A stretch of 64,000 bases of DNA, from contig CATIUR010000012.1 of NCBI GenBank assembly GCA_949592205.1, forward strand, positions 929,001-993,000, written 5' to 3'. Positions 33,533 to 43,594 of the stretch are shown here, one piece after another (the first letter of the stretch is position 1; each line of letters opens with the position of its first letter). A model generated the notes under the pieces. That model had not been told where the DNA came from and searched no databases. It saw only the letters and a list, made by a program, of their open reading frames with translations. Both the position numbers and the translations under genes were made by a program. This DNA is from Helichrysum umbraculigerum. Taxonomy: Eukaryota > Streptophyta > Magnoliopsida > Asterales > Asteraceae.

Positions 33533-35587
33533 TCTCTTGTCAAAGTATCTGCTAAATAATTTGCTTCTCCTGGTATGTGTATTGCTACAAAATCAAATTG
33601 TTGTATAATCAAGCTCCATCGTAGGAGTCTTCCCTTATTATAAGATTCTTTTAATTTTTTATTTATAAGATCCTTTACATAAGTATTATCTGTTTGGAAA
33701 ATAAATTTAACTGGTTGTAAATCGATACGAAATTTTTTAAGTGCATTGATAAATGCTAATAATTCCTTTTCATGAACTGTATAATTCTGTTCTGCGGGTT
33801 TAAAAGTTCCCGATATCCATTTGGATAGATAAACTGGTTGCTTTTCAGTTTTTTCAACTGTATTTTGTGCTTTTGTTTCGAGTAAACTCGATCCTGATTG
33901 TATGACATCTGAGCCTTGTTGCTTTGTTGACTGGTTAATCCTTACTGCTTTCCAGCCATAGTTCTTAAGAAAATTCTTAAGTTCTGATGGTCTGTTGTGC
34001 GTGATATAATCTTTAAATTCTTCATATGCATTTGGTACTGCTTGTAGGACTGCTCCCCAAGTTGTACTACTTGCATCAGTATTTAAGATTATTAAATCAC
34101 TAGGCTTAATAACATACAGCCTTGGTAGATTTCTACAAACTTGTTTTAACTTTTTTACTGCCAAAGTGGCTTTCTCATCCCATTTCCATGGTATCTTTTG
34201 TGAAATTCTTTTTTGCAAAATTTCTCTTTGTTTTGCTAAATCTTTTATAAATCCTTTTTCTCCAATGTAATTTAGACATCCGAGAAATCTTTGTATTTGT
34301 TGTCGATCATTTAACTGATCTGGGAATTCGTATATTTTTTCTAATAAATGTTTTTGAGGTTCAATAAATCCTCCTTTTAAAATCTTTATTCCAAGAAACT
34401 CAGTTTCTTGTAAAGCGATTTTTGCTTTGTCTTTATTCAAAATGACTCCTTTTTCCCCAAGTTGAACTAAAACCTTGGCGACATTTTGTAAATGACTTTC
34501 TTTATTTCCTGGTGTAAATATAATAATATCATTAATATATGCAAGACATATTGATTCTAATCCTTTAAGATTAAAATCCATAAATCTTTGAAATTGACTT
34601 GGTGCTTGTTTCAATCCCATTGGCATAACATTATATTCTAAATGCATTTGAGGTGGACAACTAAAAGCTGTTAAAGGTTTTGATTCCTCATCGAGCCTTA
34701 GTTGAAAATATCCTGACTTTGCATCAAGGGTTGTAAACCATTCTGAATTTCTAATCTTATTGAAAATGTAATCTTGTCTAGGTAATTTATATGCATCTCC
34801 CTTAGTTGCTTCATTCATCATTTTGTAGTTTATTACTAACCTTCTTTTTCCTCGTTTTATTTCATTATGATTTTCTACATAAAAGGCTGGTGCACTATGA
34901 GGACCTTTTGAATATCTTAGTATTCCTAGTTCTATTTGTTTATTTGTTTCCTCTCTAAATTCTTCCACATCTCTTTCTGTGTATGGTATTCTGTTAGCAA
35001 CATTTACTTCTTTTATTGGGTCTTTTAACTCAACGTGTACCATAATTTCATTAGTATTTTTGACTGGATCCAAAGGATTTTGGCTACTTATTCTTTCCAA
35101 TAAAGTATCTATTTGTGATTCTATATTCATAAAAATTACATTTGTTAAAAAGCTTTTTACATTACTCATAATTCTCCCCCTTAGAAAATGCATTGTTGTA
35201 TAAATTTTTGTTGTTACCTGTTCTTGGTTTTGGTTCCTTAATGGTGGACATCTTAAACTAACTGTATCTAATGTTTGGATAAATGGTTGGTAGTCTTTTA
35301 AGAAGTTGTTTCCTATAATTAACGGTATTCCTGTATTTTGCTTATAAATTCCTGATAAGGGAAATCTTTTTCCTTCTATTAATATTACTAAGCTTACTGA
35401 TTTTTCTTTAATTAAAATTGTTTTATTATTTGCTATTTTTACTATTAATGGTTTTTCTAATTTCTTCCAGTAACTAGTAGGTAATAATTTTTTCCATTCC
35501 TAGACATATTGTTGCTCCAGTATCTAAATATGCTAATACATTTCTATTATATAACCTTACTTTTATAAATGTACTATTTTTACTCAT
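33520..35587 (-). pseudogene. Left-arm viral polymerase (protease-RT-RNase H), frameshifted
   Basis: By alignment to the right arm, the ORF would begin at 35,587, overlapping the coat-protein stop. A run of six T (35,488-35,493), five in the right arm, adds one base just downstream of the DTGA protease motif and breaks the frame. A 557-codon frame then resumes from an internal ATG at 35,193. It covers the RT (LDAKSGYFQL, MPMGLKQAPSQFQR) and RNase H (TDASS, HEKELLAF, FQTDN, HIPGEANYLADTL). The RT box reads YIND instead of the usual YxDD (codon at 34,531-34,533). The copy is therefore doubly damaged. Confidence 0.88.
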
Positions 35588-36950
35588 CTTCACTTTCACT
35601 TGAATAATATTCTTCTGATTCACTTTCAGTTTTTAAACTATATGTATCGAAATCAATTGATTCATTTTCACTATATTCTTCCTCTATAGGTTCGAATCCT
35701 ATACTATATATCATTTTAAGCTTTGCATCTTTTGTTTTATCATTTTTAGGGCATTCATTAGCATAATGACCTATTTCTTGACACTTCCAACATCTACAAT
35801 TCTTTTTTCCCTTCGGACATATTTTGCTTTTATCTTGATTATATCTTTTTCTAAATCTTTGCTTATATTTAGGTTTCCATTTTCTTCCTAAATATCTTCT
35901 AGGTGTATACTTGTAGTATTTCCTTTTATTCTTCTTATAATACTTTTTATAAGGTTTTGTACATCCATATTCTTGTGGTACATTGTCTAGTTGTTTACAA
36001 CATTTTGGGTTGACACTTTTAACATAAGACTTTTCTATTTTTCTTAAGCATAATTCTTGCCTATATTCTTTTGCAAATCGTTCTATTAATCCTAATGTTT
36101 GAACTCTTCTTTTTCTTGTTGGGTCGGATATTTGTTTTTCTATGTATTGTGTCATAGGATATGGTAATTTACTCAAGACTATTTCTAATAATCCTGTTCT
36201 ATCTATTGCTTTATAGTAATTTTCTTTTACTTGACAGAAAAAGTTTTCTATATAACATGGATCACATATTTTCATATTACTTAATATTCTTATTATATCC
36301 GGTTTGTCTTCTTGTCTAGCTTCCTCTGGACCATATCCAAAGAACTCAGTAAATATTTCTTGAGCTAATGTATTTAAAAATACTAATTTTACTTCCTTTG
36401 ATGTATCATTACTTTGTGCATTTACTGTGATTACTGTATTTGTTAACCAGTCTGCTAGTGTTCCCGTCGTTTTATATTTTACATATATCATAAAGTTTCC
36501 TAGTGTTAAATTACTTATTGATTCTTCTCCTGTTTGTATTAGTAATTTTAATTTATTTATCCATATTAAAACTAGATCTTCTGCATTTATTGCGCAATCT
36601 ATGTTTAATATACCTTCTATTATACTTCGCTCTTTTTCCTGAAATTTTGATGGTATGTTTCTTTTTAATTTTTCTTCATTTTCGAAATATCCATTTCCAT
36701 AAGTGTAGTCTTTATAACTTTTTTCTAATTTTTGACTAAACGTATTACTTGGACCTTCTTGTTTTGGTGATCTAGGTCTTTTTGGGCTTGGAGGATTTTC
36801 ATCATCTGCCATTCTATATGTTGGATCTTCATTGTCACTATCTATCCCATAAATTATTCCATGTGTGTCTTCATCATCTATCTTAGCCATGTGTGTGTTA
36901 TCTATTTGTAGTCTTTCTACTAATTTTGTTAATTTATCTATGTCATCCAT
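35580..36950 (-). CDS. Left-arm viral coat protein (456 aa)
   Basis: Acidic N- and C-termini flank a central capsid region and a lysine/arginine/tyrosine-rich segment (about residues 335-385). These precede a CCHC zinc knuckle, CWKCQEIGHYANEC, at about 387-400. This is the standard plan of caulimovirid capsid proteins, where the basic and knuckle region packages nucleic acid. It starts two bases after the upstream small ORF. One amino acid differs from the right arm (Glu here, Asp there, in EIFT-x-FFGYG). Confidence 0.88.
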   Translation of the reverse strand: MDDIDKLTKLVERLQIDNTHMAKIDDEDTHGIIYGIDSDNEDPTYRMADDENPPSPKRPRSPKQEGPSNTFSQKLEKSYKDYTYGNGYFENEEKLKRNIPSKFQEKERSIIEGILNIDCAINAEDLVLIWINKLKLLIQTGEESISNLTLGNFMIYVKYKTTGTLADWLTNTVITVNAQSNDTSKEVKLVFLNTLAQEIFTEFFGYGPEEARQEDKPDIIRILSNMKICDPCYIENFFCQVKENYYKAIDRTGLLEIVLSKLPYPMTQYIEKQISDPTRKRRVQTLGLIERFAKEYRQELCLRKIEKSYVKSVNPKCCKQLDNVPQEYGCTKPYKKYYKKNKRKYYKYTPRRYLGRKWKPKYKQRFRKRYNQDKSKICPKGKKNCRCWKCQEIGHYANECPKNDKTKDAKLKMIYSIGFEPIEEEYSENESIDFDTYSLKTESESEEYYSSESEDE

Positions 36951-36951
36951 T

Positions 36952-37215
36952 TTAAAATGGTGGTTCTAAAGTGTAATTAGTTGATTGTTTTCTTTTAAAG
37001 AAATTTATTAAATCTTCTTTTGTCAATAACTTTTGTAATAATATTAATGCTTCATTCAATTCTAAACCTTGTGTAGATGAACCTTCTATATTTTCTTTAA
37101 TTTGCTTTATACTAGTTTCTAGCCTACTTAATCTACTACTTATTTCATCCGTATTTTTCTTTAATAATTCAATTACTAATTTCATTTGCTCTGAGACTCG
37201 CAATTGATCGCCCAT
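36952..37215 (-). CDS. Left-arm viral 87-aa coiled-coil ORF
   Basis: A helical protein with a heptad pattern (residues 5-45) and an aromatic C-terminus. Its position directly before the coat gene is that of the virion-associated or small ORFs of other caulimovirids. It starts just after the tRNA primer site. Function unproven. Confidence 0.6.
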   Translation of the reverse strand: MGDQLRVSEQMKLVIELLKKNTDEISSRLSRLETSIKQIKENIEGSSTQGLELNEALILLQKLLTKEDLINFFKRKQSTNYTLEPPF

Positions 37216-37243
37216 TTCTTTTGCTGTTTAACTAATTGTCTAG

Positions 37244-37255
37244 GCTCTGATACCA
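37244..37255 (-). other. Left-arm viral tRNA-Met primer binding site
   Basis: The minus strand reads TGGTATCAGAGC, where reverse transcription of the pregenomic RNA would be primed by initiator tRNA-Met. It lies between the first and second small ORFs, downstream of the movement-protein block in genome order, as in soymoviruses. Confidence 0.88.
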
Positions 37256-37280
37256 AATTTCTGTCCCGTTGTTATCTTAC

Positions 37281-37571
37281 TTATGCAGAATATATACGTG
37301 TTCTATATACTCGTATTCTAGATTTTAAATCATTAATTTCATATCTAAATCTTTCTCTTAGTCTTATATTAAACTGAATCATATCAATTCTATGATTTAT
37401 AATATGTTGATTAGTAAATGTTAAATACATTAAGTCTAATTGCTTATAATGAAATTCTATAGCTTTTTGAGTTGTTTTAGAATTTTCTTCTATCACTTTT
37501 AAATTTCTTTGAGCTTCGTCTAATAAATTTTTATTATATTTATTTGCTAGTCCTAACGGACCTTTATCCAT
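37281..37571 (-). CDS. Left-arm viral 96-aa ORF (full-length version)
   Basis: Starts MDKGPLG and ends RVYRTRIYSA shortly before the primer binding site. It is helical with many polar residues and no known domain. The right-arm copy lacks 27 of its codons in frame. Confidence 0.6.
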   Translation of the reverse strand: MDKGPLGLANKYNKNLLDEAQRNLKVIEENSKTTQKAIEFHYKQLDLMYLTFTNQHIINHRIDMIQFNIRLRERFRYEINDLKSRIRVYRTRIYSA

Positions 37572-37756
37572 TTAAAATTTTTACCAAATTTTGAATTTTT
37601 CTTTCTATTCTAGAATAGTGACGAATTTAGCGACGGTTCTTCCGTTGCTGTTACTATAAGTATCACACTTATAGTAACAGCAACGGAAGAACCGTCGCTA
37701 AATTCGTCACTATTCTAGAATAGAAAGAAAAATTCAAAATTTGGTAAAAATTTTAA
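37572..37756. repeat. Centre of the viral palindrome
   Basis: Non-coding inverted repeat with arms of about 90 bp around the 7-bp spacer TATCACA (37,661-37,667). Each arm carries TTAGCGACGGTTCTTCCGTTGC, itself a small palindrome resembling the GCGACGG subterminal motifs of CACTA elements. It is the head-to-head junction of the two viral copies. Confidence 0.85.
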
Positions 37757-37966
37757 ATGGATAAAGGTCCGTTAACTCAAAAAGCTATAGAATTTCATTA
37801 TAAGCAATTAGACTTAATGTATTTAACATTTACTAATCAACATATTATAAATCATAGAATTGATATGATTCAGTTTAATATAAGACTAAGAGAAAGATTT
37901 AGATATGAAATTAATGATTTAAAATCTAGAATACGAGTATATAGAACACGTATATATTCTGCATAA
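37757..37966 (+). CDS. Right-arm viral ORF shortened to 69 aa by an 81-bp deletion
   Basis: Shares MDKGPL and the whole C-terminal part with the left-arm 96-aa ORF but lacks 27 internal codons in frame. This deletion shifts all mirrored coordinates by 81 bp. Function unknown. Confidence 0.6.
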   Translation: MDKGPLTQKAIEFHYKQLDLMYLTFTNQHIINHRIDMIQFNIRLRERFRYEINDLKSRIRVYRTRIYSA

Positions 37967-37991
37967 GTAAGATAACAACGGGACAGAAATT

Positions 37992-38003
37992 TGGTATCAG
38001 AGC
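37992..38003 (+). other. Right-arm viral tRNA-Met primer binding site
   Basis: TGGTATCAGAGC, followed by CTAGAC. It is the mirror of the left-arm site and lies in the gap between the 69-aa and 87-aa ORFs. Confidence 0.88.
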
Positions 38004-38031
38004 CTAGACAATTAGTTAAACAGCAAAAGAA

Positions 38032-38295
38032 ATGGGCGATCAATTGCGAGTCTCAGAGCAAATGAAATTAGTAATTGAATTATTAAAGAAAAATACGGAT
38101 GAAATAAGTAGTAGATTAAGTAGGCTAGAAACTAGTATAAAGCAAATTAAAGAAAATATAGAAGGTTCATCTACACAAGGTTTAGAATTGAATGAAGCAT
38201 TAATATTATTACAAAAGTTATTGACAAAAGAAGATTTAATAAATTTCTTTAAAAGAAAACAATCAACAAATTACACTTTAGAACCACCATTTTAA
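38032..38295 (+). CDS. Right-arm viral 87-aa coiled-coil ORF
   Basis: Identical in protein sequence to 36,952-37,215. It has an N-terminal heptad-rich helix and ends one base before the coat-protein ATG. It is possibly the virion-associated counterpart. Confidence 0.6.
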   Translation: MGDQLRVSEQMKLVIELLKKNTDEISSRLSRLETSIKQIKENIEGSSTQGLELNEALILLQKLLTKEDLINFFKRKQSTNYTLEPPF

Positions 38296-38296
38296 A

Positions 38297-39667
38297 ATGG
38301 ATGACATAGATAAATTAACAAAATTAGTAGAAAGACTACAAATAGATAACACACACATGGCTAAGATAGATGATGAAGACACACATGGAATAATTTATGG
38401 GATAGATAGTGACAATGAAGATCCAACATATAGAATGGCAGATGATGAAAATCCTCCAAGCCCAAAAAGACCTAGATCACCAAAACAAGAAGGTCCAAGT
38501 AATACGTTTAGTCAAAAATTAGAAAAAAGTTATAAAGACTACACTTATGGAAATGGATATTTCGAAAATGAAGAAAAATTAAAAAGAAACATACCATCAA
38601 AATTTCAGGAAAAAGAGCGAAGTATAATAGAAGGTATATTAAACATAGATTGTGCAATAAATGCAGAAGATCTAGTTTTAATATGGATAAATAAATTAAA
38701 ATTACTAATACAAACAGGAGAAGAATCAATAAGTAATTTAACACTAGGAAACTTTATGATATATGTAAAATATAAAACGACGGGAACACTAGCAGACTGG
38801 TTAACAAATACAGTAATCACAGTAAATGCACAAAGTAATGATACATCAAAGGAAGTAAAATTAGTATTTTTAAATACATTAGCTCAAGAAATATTTACTG
38901 ATTTCTTTGGATATGGTCCAGAGGAAGCTAGACAAGAAGACAAACCGGATATAATAAGAATATTAAGTAATATGAAAATATGTGATCCATGTTATATAGA
39001 AAACTTTTTCTGTCAAGTAAAAGAAAATTACTATAAAGCAATAGATAGAACAGGATTATTAGAAATAGTCTTGAGTAAATTACCATATCCTATGACACAA
39101 TACATAGAAAAACAAATATCCGACCCAACAAGAAAAAGAAGAGTTCAAACATTAGGATTAATAGAACGATTTGCAAAAGAATATAGGCAAGAATTATGCT
39201 TAAGAAAAATAGAAAAGTCTTATGTTAAAAGTGTCAACCCAAAATGTTGTAAACAACTAGACAATGTACCACAAGAATATGGATGTACAAAACCTTATAA
39301 AAAGTATTATAAGAAGAATAAAAGGAAATACTACAAGTATACACCTAGAAGATATTTAGGAAGAAAATGGAAACCTAAATATAAGCAAAGATTTAGAAAA
39401 AGATATAATCAAGATAAAAGCAAAATATGTCCGAAGGGAAAAAAGAATTGTAGATGTTGGAAGTGTCAAGAAATAGGTCATTATGCTAATGAATGCCCTA
39501 AAAATGATAAAACAAAAGATGCAAAGCTTAAAATGATATATAGTATAGGATTCGAACCTATAGAGGAAGAATATAGTGAAAATGAATCAATTGATTTCGA
39601 TACATATAGTTTGAAAACTGAAAGTGAATCAGAAGAATATTATTCAAGTGAAAGTGAAGATGAGTAA
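38297..39667 (+). CDS. Right-arm viral coat protein (456 aa)
   Basis: Same architecture as the left copy: acidic ends, a basic lysine- and tyrosine-rich tract and the CCHC knuckle. Intact. The stop overlaps the polymerase start (ATGAGTAA, 39,660-39,667), the tight gene junction common in this family. Confidence 0.88.
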   Translation: MDDIDKLTKLVERLQIDNTHMAKIDDEDTHGIIYGIDSDNEDPTYRMADDENPPSPKRPRSPKQEGPSNTFSQKLEKSYKDYTYGNGYFENEEKLKRNIPSKFQEKERSIIEGILNIDCAINAEDLVLIWINKLKLLIQTGEESISNLTLGNFMIYVKYKTTGTLADWLTNTVITVNAQSNDTSKEVKLVFLNTLAQEIFTDFFGYGPEEARQEDKPDIIRILSNMKICDPCYIENFFCQVKENYYKAIDRTGLLEIVLSKLPYPMTQYIEKQISDPTRKRRVQTLGLIERFAKEYRQELCLRKIEKSYVKSVNPKCCKQLDNVPQEYGCTKPYKKYYKKNKRKYYKYTPRRYLGRKWKPKYKQRFRKRYNQDKSKICPKGKKNCRCWKCQEIGHYANECPKNDKTKDAKLKMIYSIGFEPIEEEYSENESIDFDTYSLKTESESEEYYSSESEDE

Positions 39668-41726
39668 AAATAGTACATTTATAAAAGTAAGGTTATATAA
39701 TAGAAATGTATTAGCATATTTAGATACTGGAGCAACAATATGTCTAGGAATGGAAAAATTATTACCTACTAGTTACTGGAAGAAATTAGAAAAACCATTA
39801 ATAGTAAAAATAGCAAATAATAAAACAATTTTAATTAAAGAAAAATCAGTAAGCTTAGTAATATTAATAGAAGGAAAAAGATTTCCCTTATCAGGAATTT
39901 ATAAGCAAAATACAGGAATACCGTTAATTATAGGAAACAACTTCTTAAAAGACTACCAACCATTTATCCAAACATTAGATACAGTTAGTTTAACATGTCC
40001 ACCATTAAGGAACCAAAACCAAGAACAGGTAACAACAAAAATTTATACAACAATGCATTTTCTAAGGGGGAGAATTATGAGTAATGTAAAAAGCTTTTTA
40101 ACAAATGTAATTTTTATGAATATAGAATCACAAATAGATACTTTATTGGAAAGAATAAGTAGCCAAAATCCTTTGGATCCAGTCAAAAATACTAATGAAA
40201 TTATGGTACACATTGAGTTAAAAGACCCAACAAAAGAAGTAAATGTTGCTAACAGAATACCATACACAGAAAGAGATGTGGAAGAATTTAGAGAGGAAAC
40301 AAATAAACAAATAGAACTAGGAATACTAAGATATTCAAAAAGTCCTCATAGTGCTCCAGCCTTTTATGTAGAAAATCATAATGAAATAAAACGAGGAAAA
40401 AGAAGGTTAGTAATAAACTACAAAATGATGAATGAAGCAACTAAGGGAGATGCATATAAATTACCTAGACAAGATTACATTTTCAATAAGATTAGAAATT
40501 CAGAATGGTTTACAACCCTTGATGCAAAGTCAGGATATTTTCAACTAAGGCTCGATGAGGAATCAAAACCTTTAACAGCTTTTAGTTGTCCACCTCAAAT
40601 GCATTTAGAATATAATGTTATGCCAATGGGATTGAAACAAGCACCAAGTCAATTTCAAAGATTTATGGATTTTAATCTTAAAGGATTAGAATCAATATGT
40701 CTTGCATATATTAATGATATTATTATATTTACACCAGGAAATAAAGAAAGTCATTTACAAAATGTCGCCAAGGTTTTAGTTCAACTTGGGGAAAAAGGAG
40801 TCATTTTGAATAAAGACAAAGCAAAAATCGCTTTACAAGAAACTGAGTTTCTTGGAATAAAGATTTTAAAAGGAGGATTTATTGAACCTCAAAAACATTT
40901 ATTAGAAAAAATATACGAATTCCCAGATCAGTTAAATGATCGACAACAAATACAAAGATTTCTCGGATGTCTAAATTACATTGGAGAAAAAGGATTTATA
41001 AAAGATTTAGCAAAACAAAGAGAAATTTTGCAAAAAAGAATTTCACAAAAGATACCATGGAAATGGGATGAGAAAGCCACTTTGGCAGTAAAAAAGTTAA
41101 AACAAGTTTGTAGAAATCTACCAAGGCTGTATGTTATTAAGCCTAGTGATTTAATAATCTTAAATACTGATGCAAGTAGTACAACTTGGGGAGCAGTCCT
41201 ACAAGCAGTACCAAATGCATATGAAGAATTTAAAGATTATATCACGCACAACAGACCATCAGAACTTAAGAATTTTCTTAAGAACTATGGCTGGAAAGCA
41301 GTAAGGATTAACCAGTCAACAAAGCAACAAGGCTCAGATGTCATACAATCAGGATCGAGTTTACTCGAAACAAAAGCACAAAATACAGTTGAAAAAACTG
41401 AAAAGCAACCAGTTTATCTATCCAAATGGATATCGGGAACTTTTAAACCCGCAGAACAGAATTATACAGTTCATGAAAAGGAATTATTAGCATTTATCAA
41501 TGCACTTAAAAAATTTCGTATCGATTTACAACCAGTTAAATTTATTTTCCAAACAGATAATACTTATGTAAAGGATTTTATAAATATAAAATTAAAAGAA
41601 TCTTATAATAAGGGAAGACTCCTACGATGGAGCTTGATTATACAACAATTTGATTTTGTAGCAATACACATACCAGGAGAAGCAAATTATTTAGCAGATA
41701 CTTTGACAAGAGAATGGAAGCAGTAA
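39660..41726 (+). CDS. Right-arm viral polymerase: protease-RT-RNase H (688 aa), RT box altered
   Basis: I take the ATG at 39,660, which overlaps the coat stop; the frame stays open from 39,624. Retropepsin: DTGATICLG at about 22-30 and IIGNNFLKDY. Reverse transcriptase: RRLVINYK, LDAKSGYFQL, MPMGLKQAPSQFQRF. RNase H: TDASS, HEKELLAF, FQTDN and the final HIPGEANYLADTL. The family would copy pregenomic RNA into DNA. The active-site box is YIND, with Asn at residue 352 (40,713-40,715) where an Asp that holds the metal ion is expected. The ORF is open, but the enzyme is probably inactive. Confidence 0.9.
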   Translation: MSKNSTFIKVRLYNRNVLAYLDTGATICLGMEKLLPTSYWKKLEKPLIVKIANNKTILIKEKSVSLVILIEGKRFPLSGIYKQNTGIPLIIGNNFLKDYQPFIQTLDTVSLTCPPLRNQNQEQVTTKIYTTMHFLRGRIMSNVKSFLTNVIFMNIESQIDTLLERISSQNPLDPVKNTNEIMVHIELKDPTKEVNVANRIPYTERDVEEFREETNKQIELGILRYSKSPHSAPAFYVENHNEIKRGKRRLVINYKMMNEATKGDAYKLPRQDYIFNKIRNSEWFTTLDAKSGYFQLRLDEESKPLTAFSCPPQMHLEYNVMPMGLKQAPSQFQRFMDFNLKGLESICLAYINDIIIFTPGNKESHLQNVAKVLVQLGEKGVILNKDKAKIALQETEFLGIKILKGGFIEPQKHLLEKIYEFPDQLNDRQQIQRFLGCLNYIGEKGFIKDLAKQREILQKRISQKIPWKWDEKATLAVKKLKQVCRNLPRLYVIKPSDLIILNTDASSTTWGAVLQAVPNAYEEFKDYITHNRPSELKNFLKNYGWKAVRINQSTKQQGSDVIQSGSSLLETKAQNTVEKTEKQPVYLSKWISGTFKPAEQNYTVHEKELLAFINALKKFRIDLQPVKFIFQTDNTYVKDFINIKLKESYNKGRLLRWSLIIQQFDFVAIHIPGEANYLADTLTREWKQ

Positions 41727-43027
41727 AATTCACAATCATGGAAAAACAAAAGACACTGAAGGAACAAATTCAACAACAACAAGAAGCCATCAAAAGAATG
41801 CAAAAGGACACAGCAGCATTACAAAAAGAATACGAAAAAATCACTGAAGCAGTCAACCTACTAGGTGTAGCAGAACAATGCGCTACTGGAGGAGAACGAT
41901 TAGAAGCACTAACCGTCCCAACACCCATTTTAGGGGGGGAGACTAGTACAAAACAAGCAAAAATTGAAGCACTGAACGAGAAATTTAAATTTGATGAAGA
42001 AGAAAAGGCAAGAAGTTTCTATGTAATTTTCAATGGTCCAAACCAAGGAATCTTCGATCAATGGTCAAAAGCAGCAATCTTTATAACAGGAGAAAAAGGT
42101 ATAATTCACAAAAAATACCTTAGTTTAAATGAAGCAAAAAGGGAATTCGAAGAATACAAAATGAAGGAAAGTTACGCACAGAAAGTATCAAGTCCAGCAA
42201 AACCAGTTACAGGATCAATAGTCCAAGATAAAAAATACCCAGTCCTTGGAAAAATACCAAGATCACACCTAACAATTAACAACATTCAGACAAGGCAACA
42301 GATAGAAGATAATAATCGTCTCACAAAGAAGATCATGGATCATGAATATTCATTCTTGATCAATTACAAGGAAGAAGACAAAGAAACAAGTATATATCCT
42401 ATTGAATCAGGATATCAAGGACCTAAAGCAATTATTTTACCAGAAGCAGAACCTATCAAGGTTTATATGTTATTTCAAGCAGGTCTAATCAGTTGTATCT
42501 ATTTTAAAGGAATAGATATATTTAGACACTTTCCCATAAAAATGAAAATGGCAATAACACAGTTCATCGCAAAAATCATAGGCAAAAAGGAAGGTTTTCT
42601 ACGAATCACAGGAACGATTCCTGAGTTCGATCAACAAGGAGAAGTTATTCAGCCAGCAATACAGTTGTGTCAAATCGGTATTAGCAATCAAAATTACCCA
42701 GCAATAGGTAAGGCAAAGCATATGGATGAATTAGATCATCTAGGAAATAATTATGTTCTTCTTCTTAATAAGGCAGTAAAGGTAGATGGAAGAATTAATT
42801 ATTCAGCTCAATCAACGGTCATATGGAGTTTTCAAGCAAAGGAGCCATCACAATTAGACATAAATTTACTCAATGAATTCATGTTTCGAATAATAAAGAA
42901 TGAATATAATTACAGCAAGGAGGTCAAGGAATTTTTATGTCACAAGCTTTCAGAATCATACCCAGAAGATCACAAATGCAAAGTTTGTGAAAAAGAAGAT
43001 ACGGAAGCAACAATTATTGAAGAATAA
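41714..43027 (+). CDS. Right-arm viroplasmin/translational transactivator (437 aa)
   Basis: Intact mirror of 32,219-33,532, with the coiled-coil N-terminus and the viroplasmin domain at about 98-150. The start overlaps the polymerase end by 13 nt. It is the last gene before the promoter region in circular genome order. Confidence 0.88.
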   Translation: MEAVKFTIMEKQKTLKEQIQQQQEAIKRMQKDTAALQKEYEKITEAVNLLGVAEQCATGGERLEALTVPTPILGGETSTKQAKIEALNEKFKFDEEEKARSFYVIFNGPNQGIFDQWSKAAIFITGEKGIIHKKYLSLNEAKREFEEYKMKESYAQKVSSPAKPVTGSIVQDKKYPVLGKIPRSHLTINNIQTRQQIEDNNRLTKKIMDHEYSFLINYKEEDKETSIYPIESGYQGPKAIILPEAEPIKVYMLFQAGLISCIYFKGIDIFRHFPIKMKMAITQFIAKIIGKKEGFLRITGTIPEFDQQGEVIQPAIQLCQIGISNQNYPAIGKAKHMDELDHLGNNYVLLLNKAVKVDGRINYSAQSTVIWSFQAKEPSQLDINLLNEFMFRIIKNEYNYSKEVKEFLCHKLSESYPEDHKCKVCEKEDTEATIIEE

Positions 43028-43594
43028 CGTAAGCAGTGACATCAAGAAGCACATTATTGAAAATAATGTAGTCTAGTTAGATAGATGTGACCTGTCGGTC
43101 ACCTTTAATGTAAATTATTGTACGAAACGATAAGATTTCTTATCGTCTAAGATATTCGAGTCAGGATGTGTGGATGATATCCATCATCTCCAGTCTATAA
43201 ATAGAGACATAAGGTCTCATTATAGTGTGTGCTCTTCTTTACAATCTTATGTATGTTCTTTCATAGAGTCTGTAAAATATCAAAATAATAAATAAAATTT
43301 GCATTTTATAAGGCAAAAATGAGTTTCTAAATCAATTCCAAAGGAATTTAGTGAAAGCAAGAAGATATAGCCAACTGTGTAACTAGATCAAGGATTCTTT
43401 GAAGAAGTTCCTGAAGCTCTGAAAGACGGTGTCGAAAAGATCGAAGAAGCCAGGAAGGCGTGTTGATCATATTCCACTGTTGAGTTGGAAGTTCAGATTA
43501 TCCAAACATCGGCATACACAAGTCAGGTATATCATCTACTTGCTAGTAACTAGATTCTGTTGGAAATTTATAAATTAATTGAATAAGAAAATAA
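43028..43594 (+). promoter_or_regulatory. Right-arm viral intergenic region with pregenomic promoter
   Basis: TATAAATA lies at 43,196-43,203. An inverted GATAAGATTTCTTATC motif lies at about 43,127-43,142 upstream. AATAAA signals at 43,287-43,296 are about 90 nt downstream, followed by a leader to the first ORF at 43,595. A poly(A) signal close behind the start is typical of pararetroviruses, which read past it once. Promoter activity is inferred. Confidence 0.75.

Noticed and set aside
36427..36739. Plus-strand ORFs inside the left viral arm
   Set aside because: They are shadows of the coat-protein frame and have mirror shadows in the right arm.
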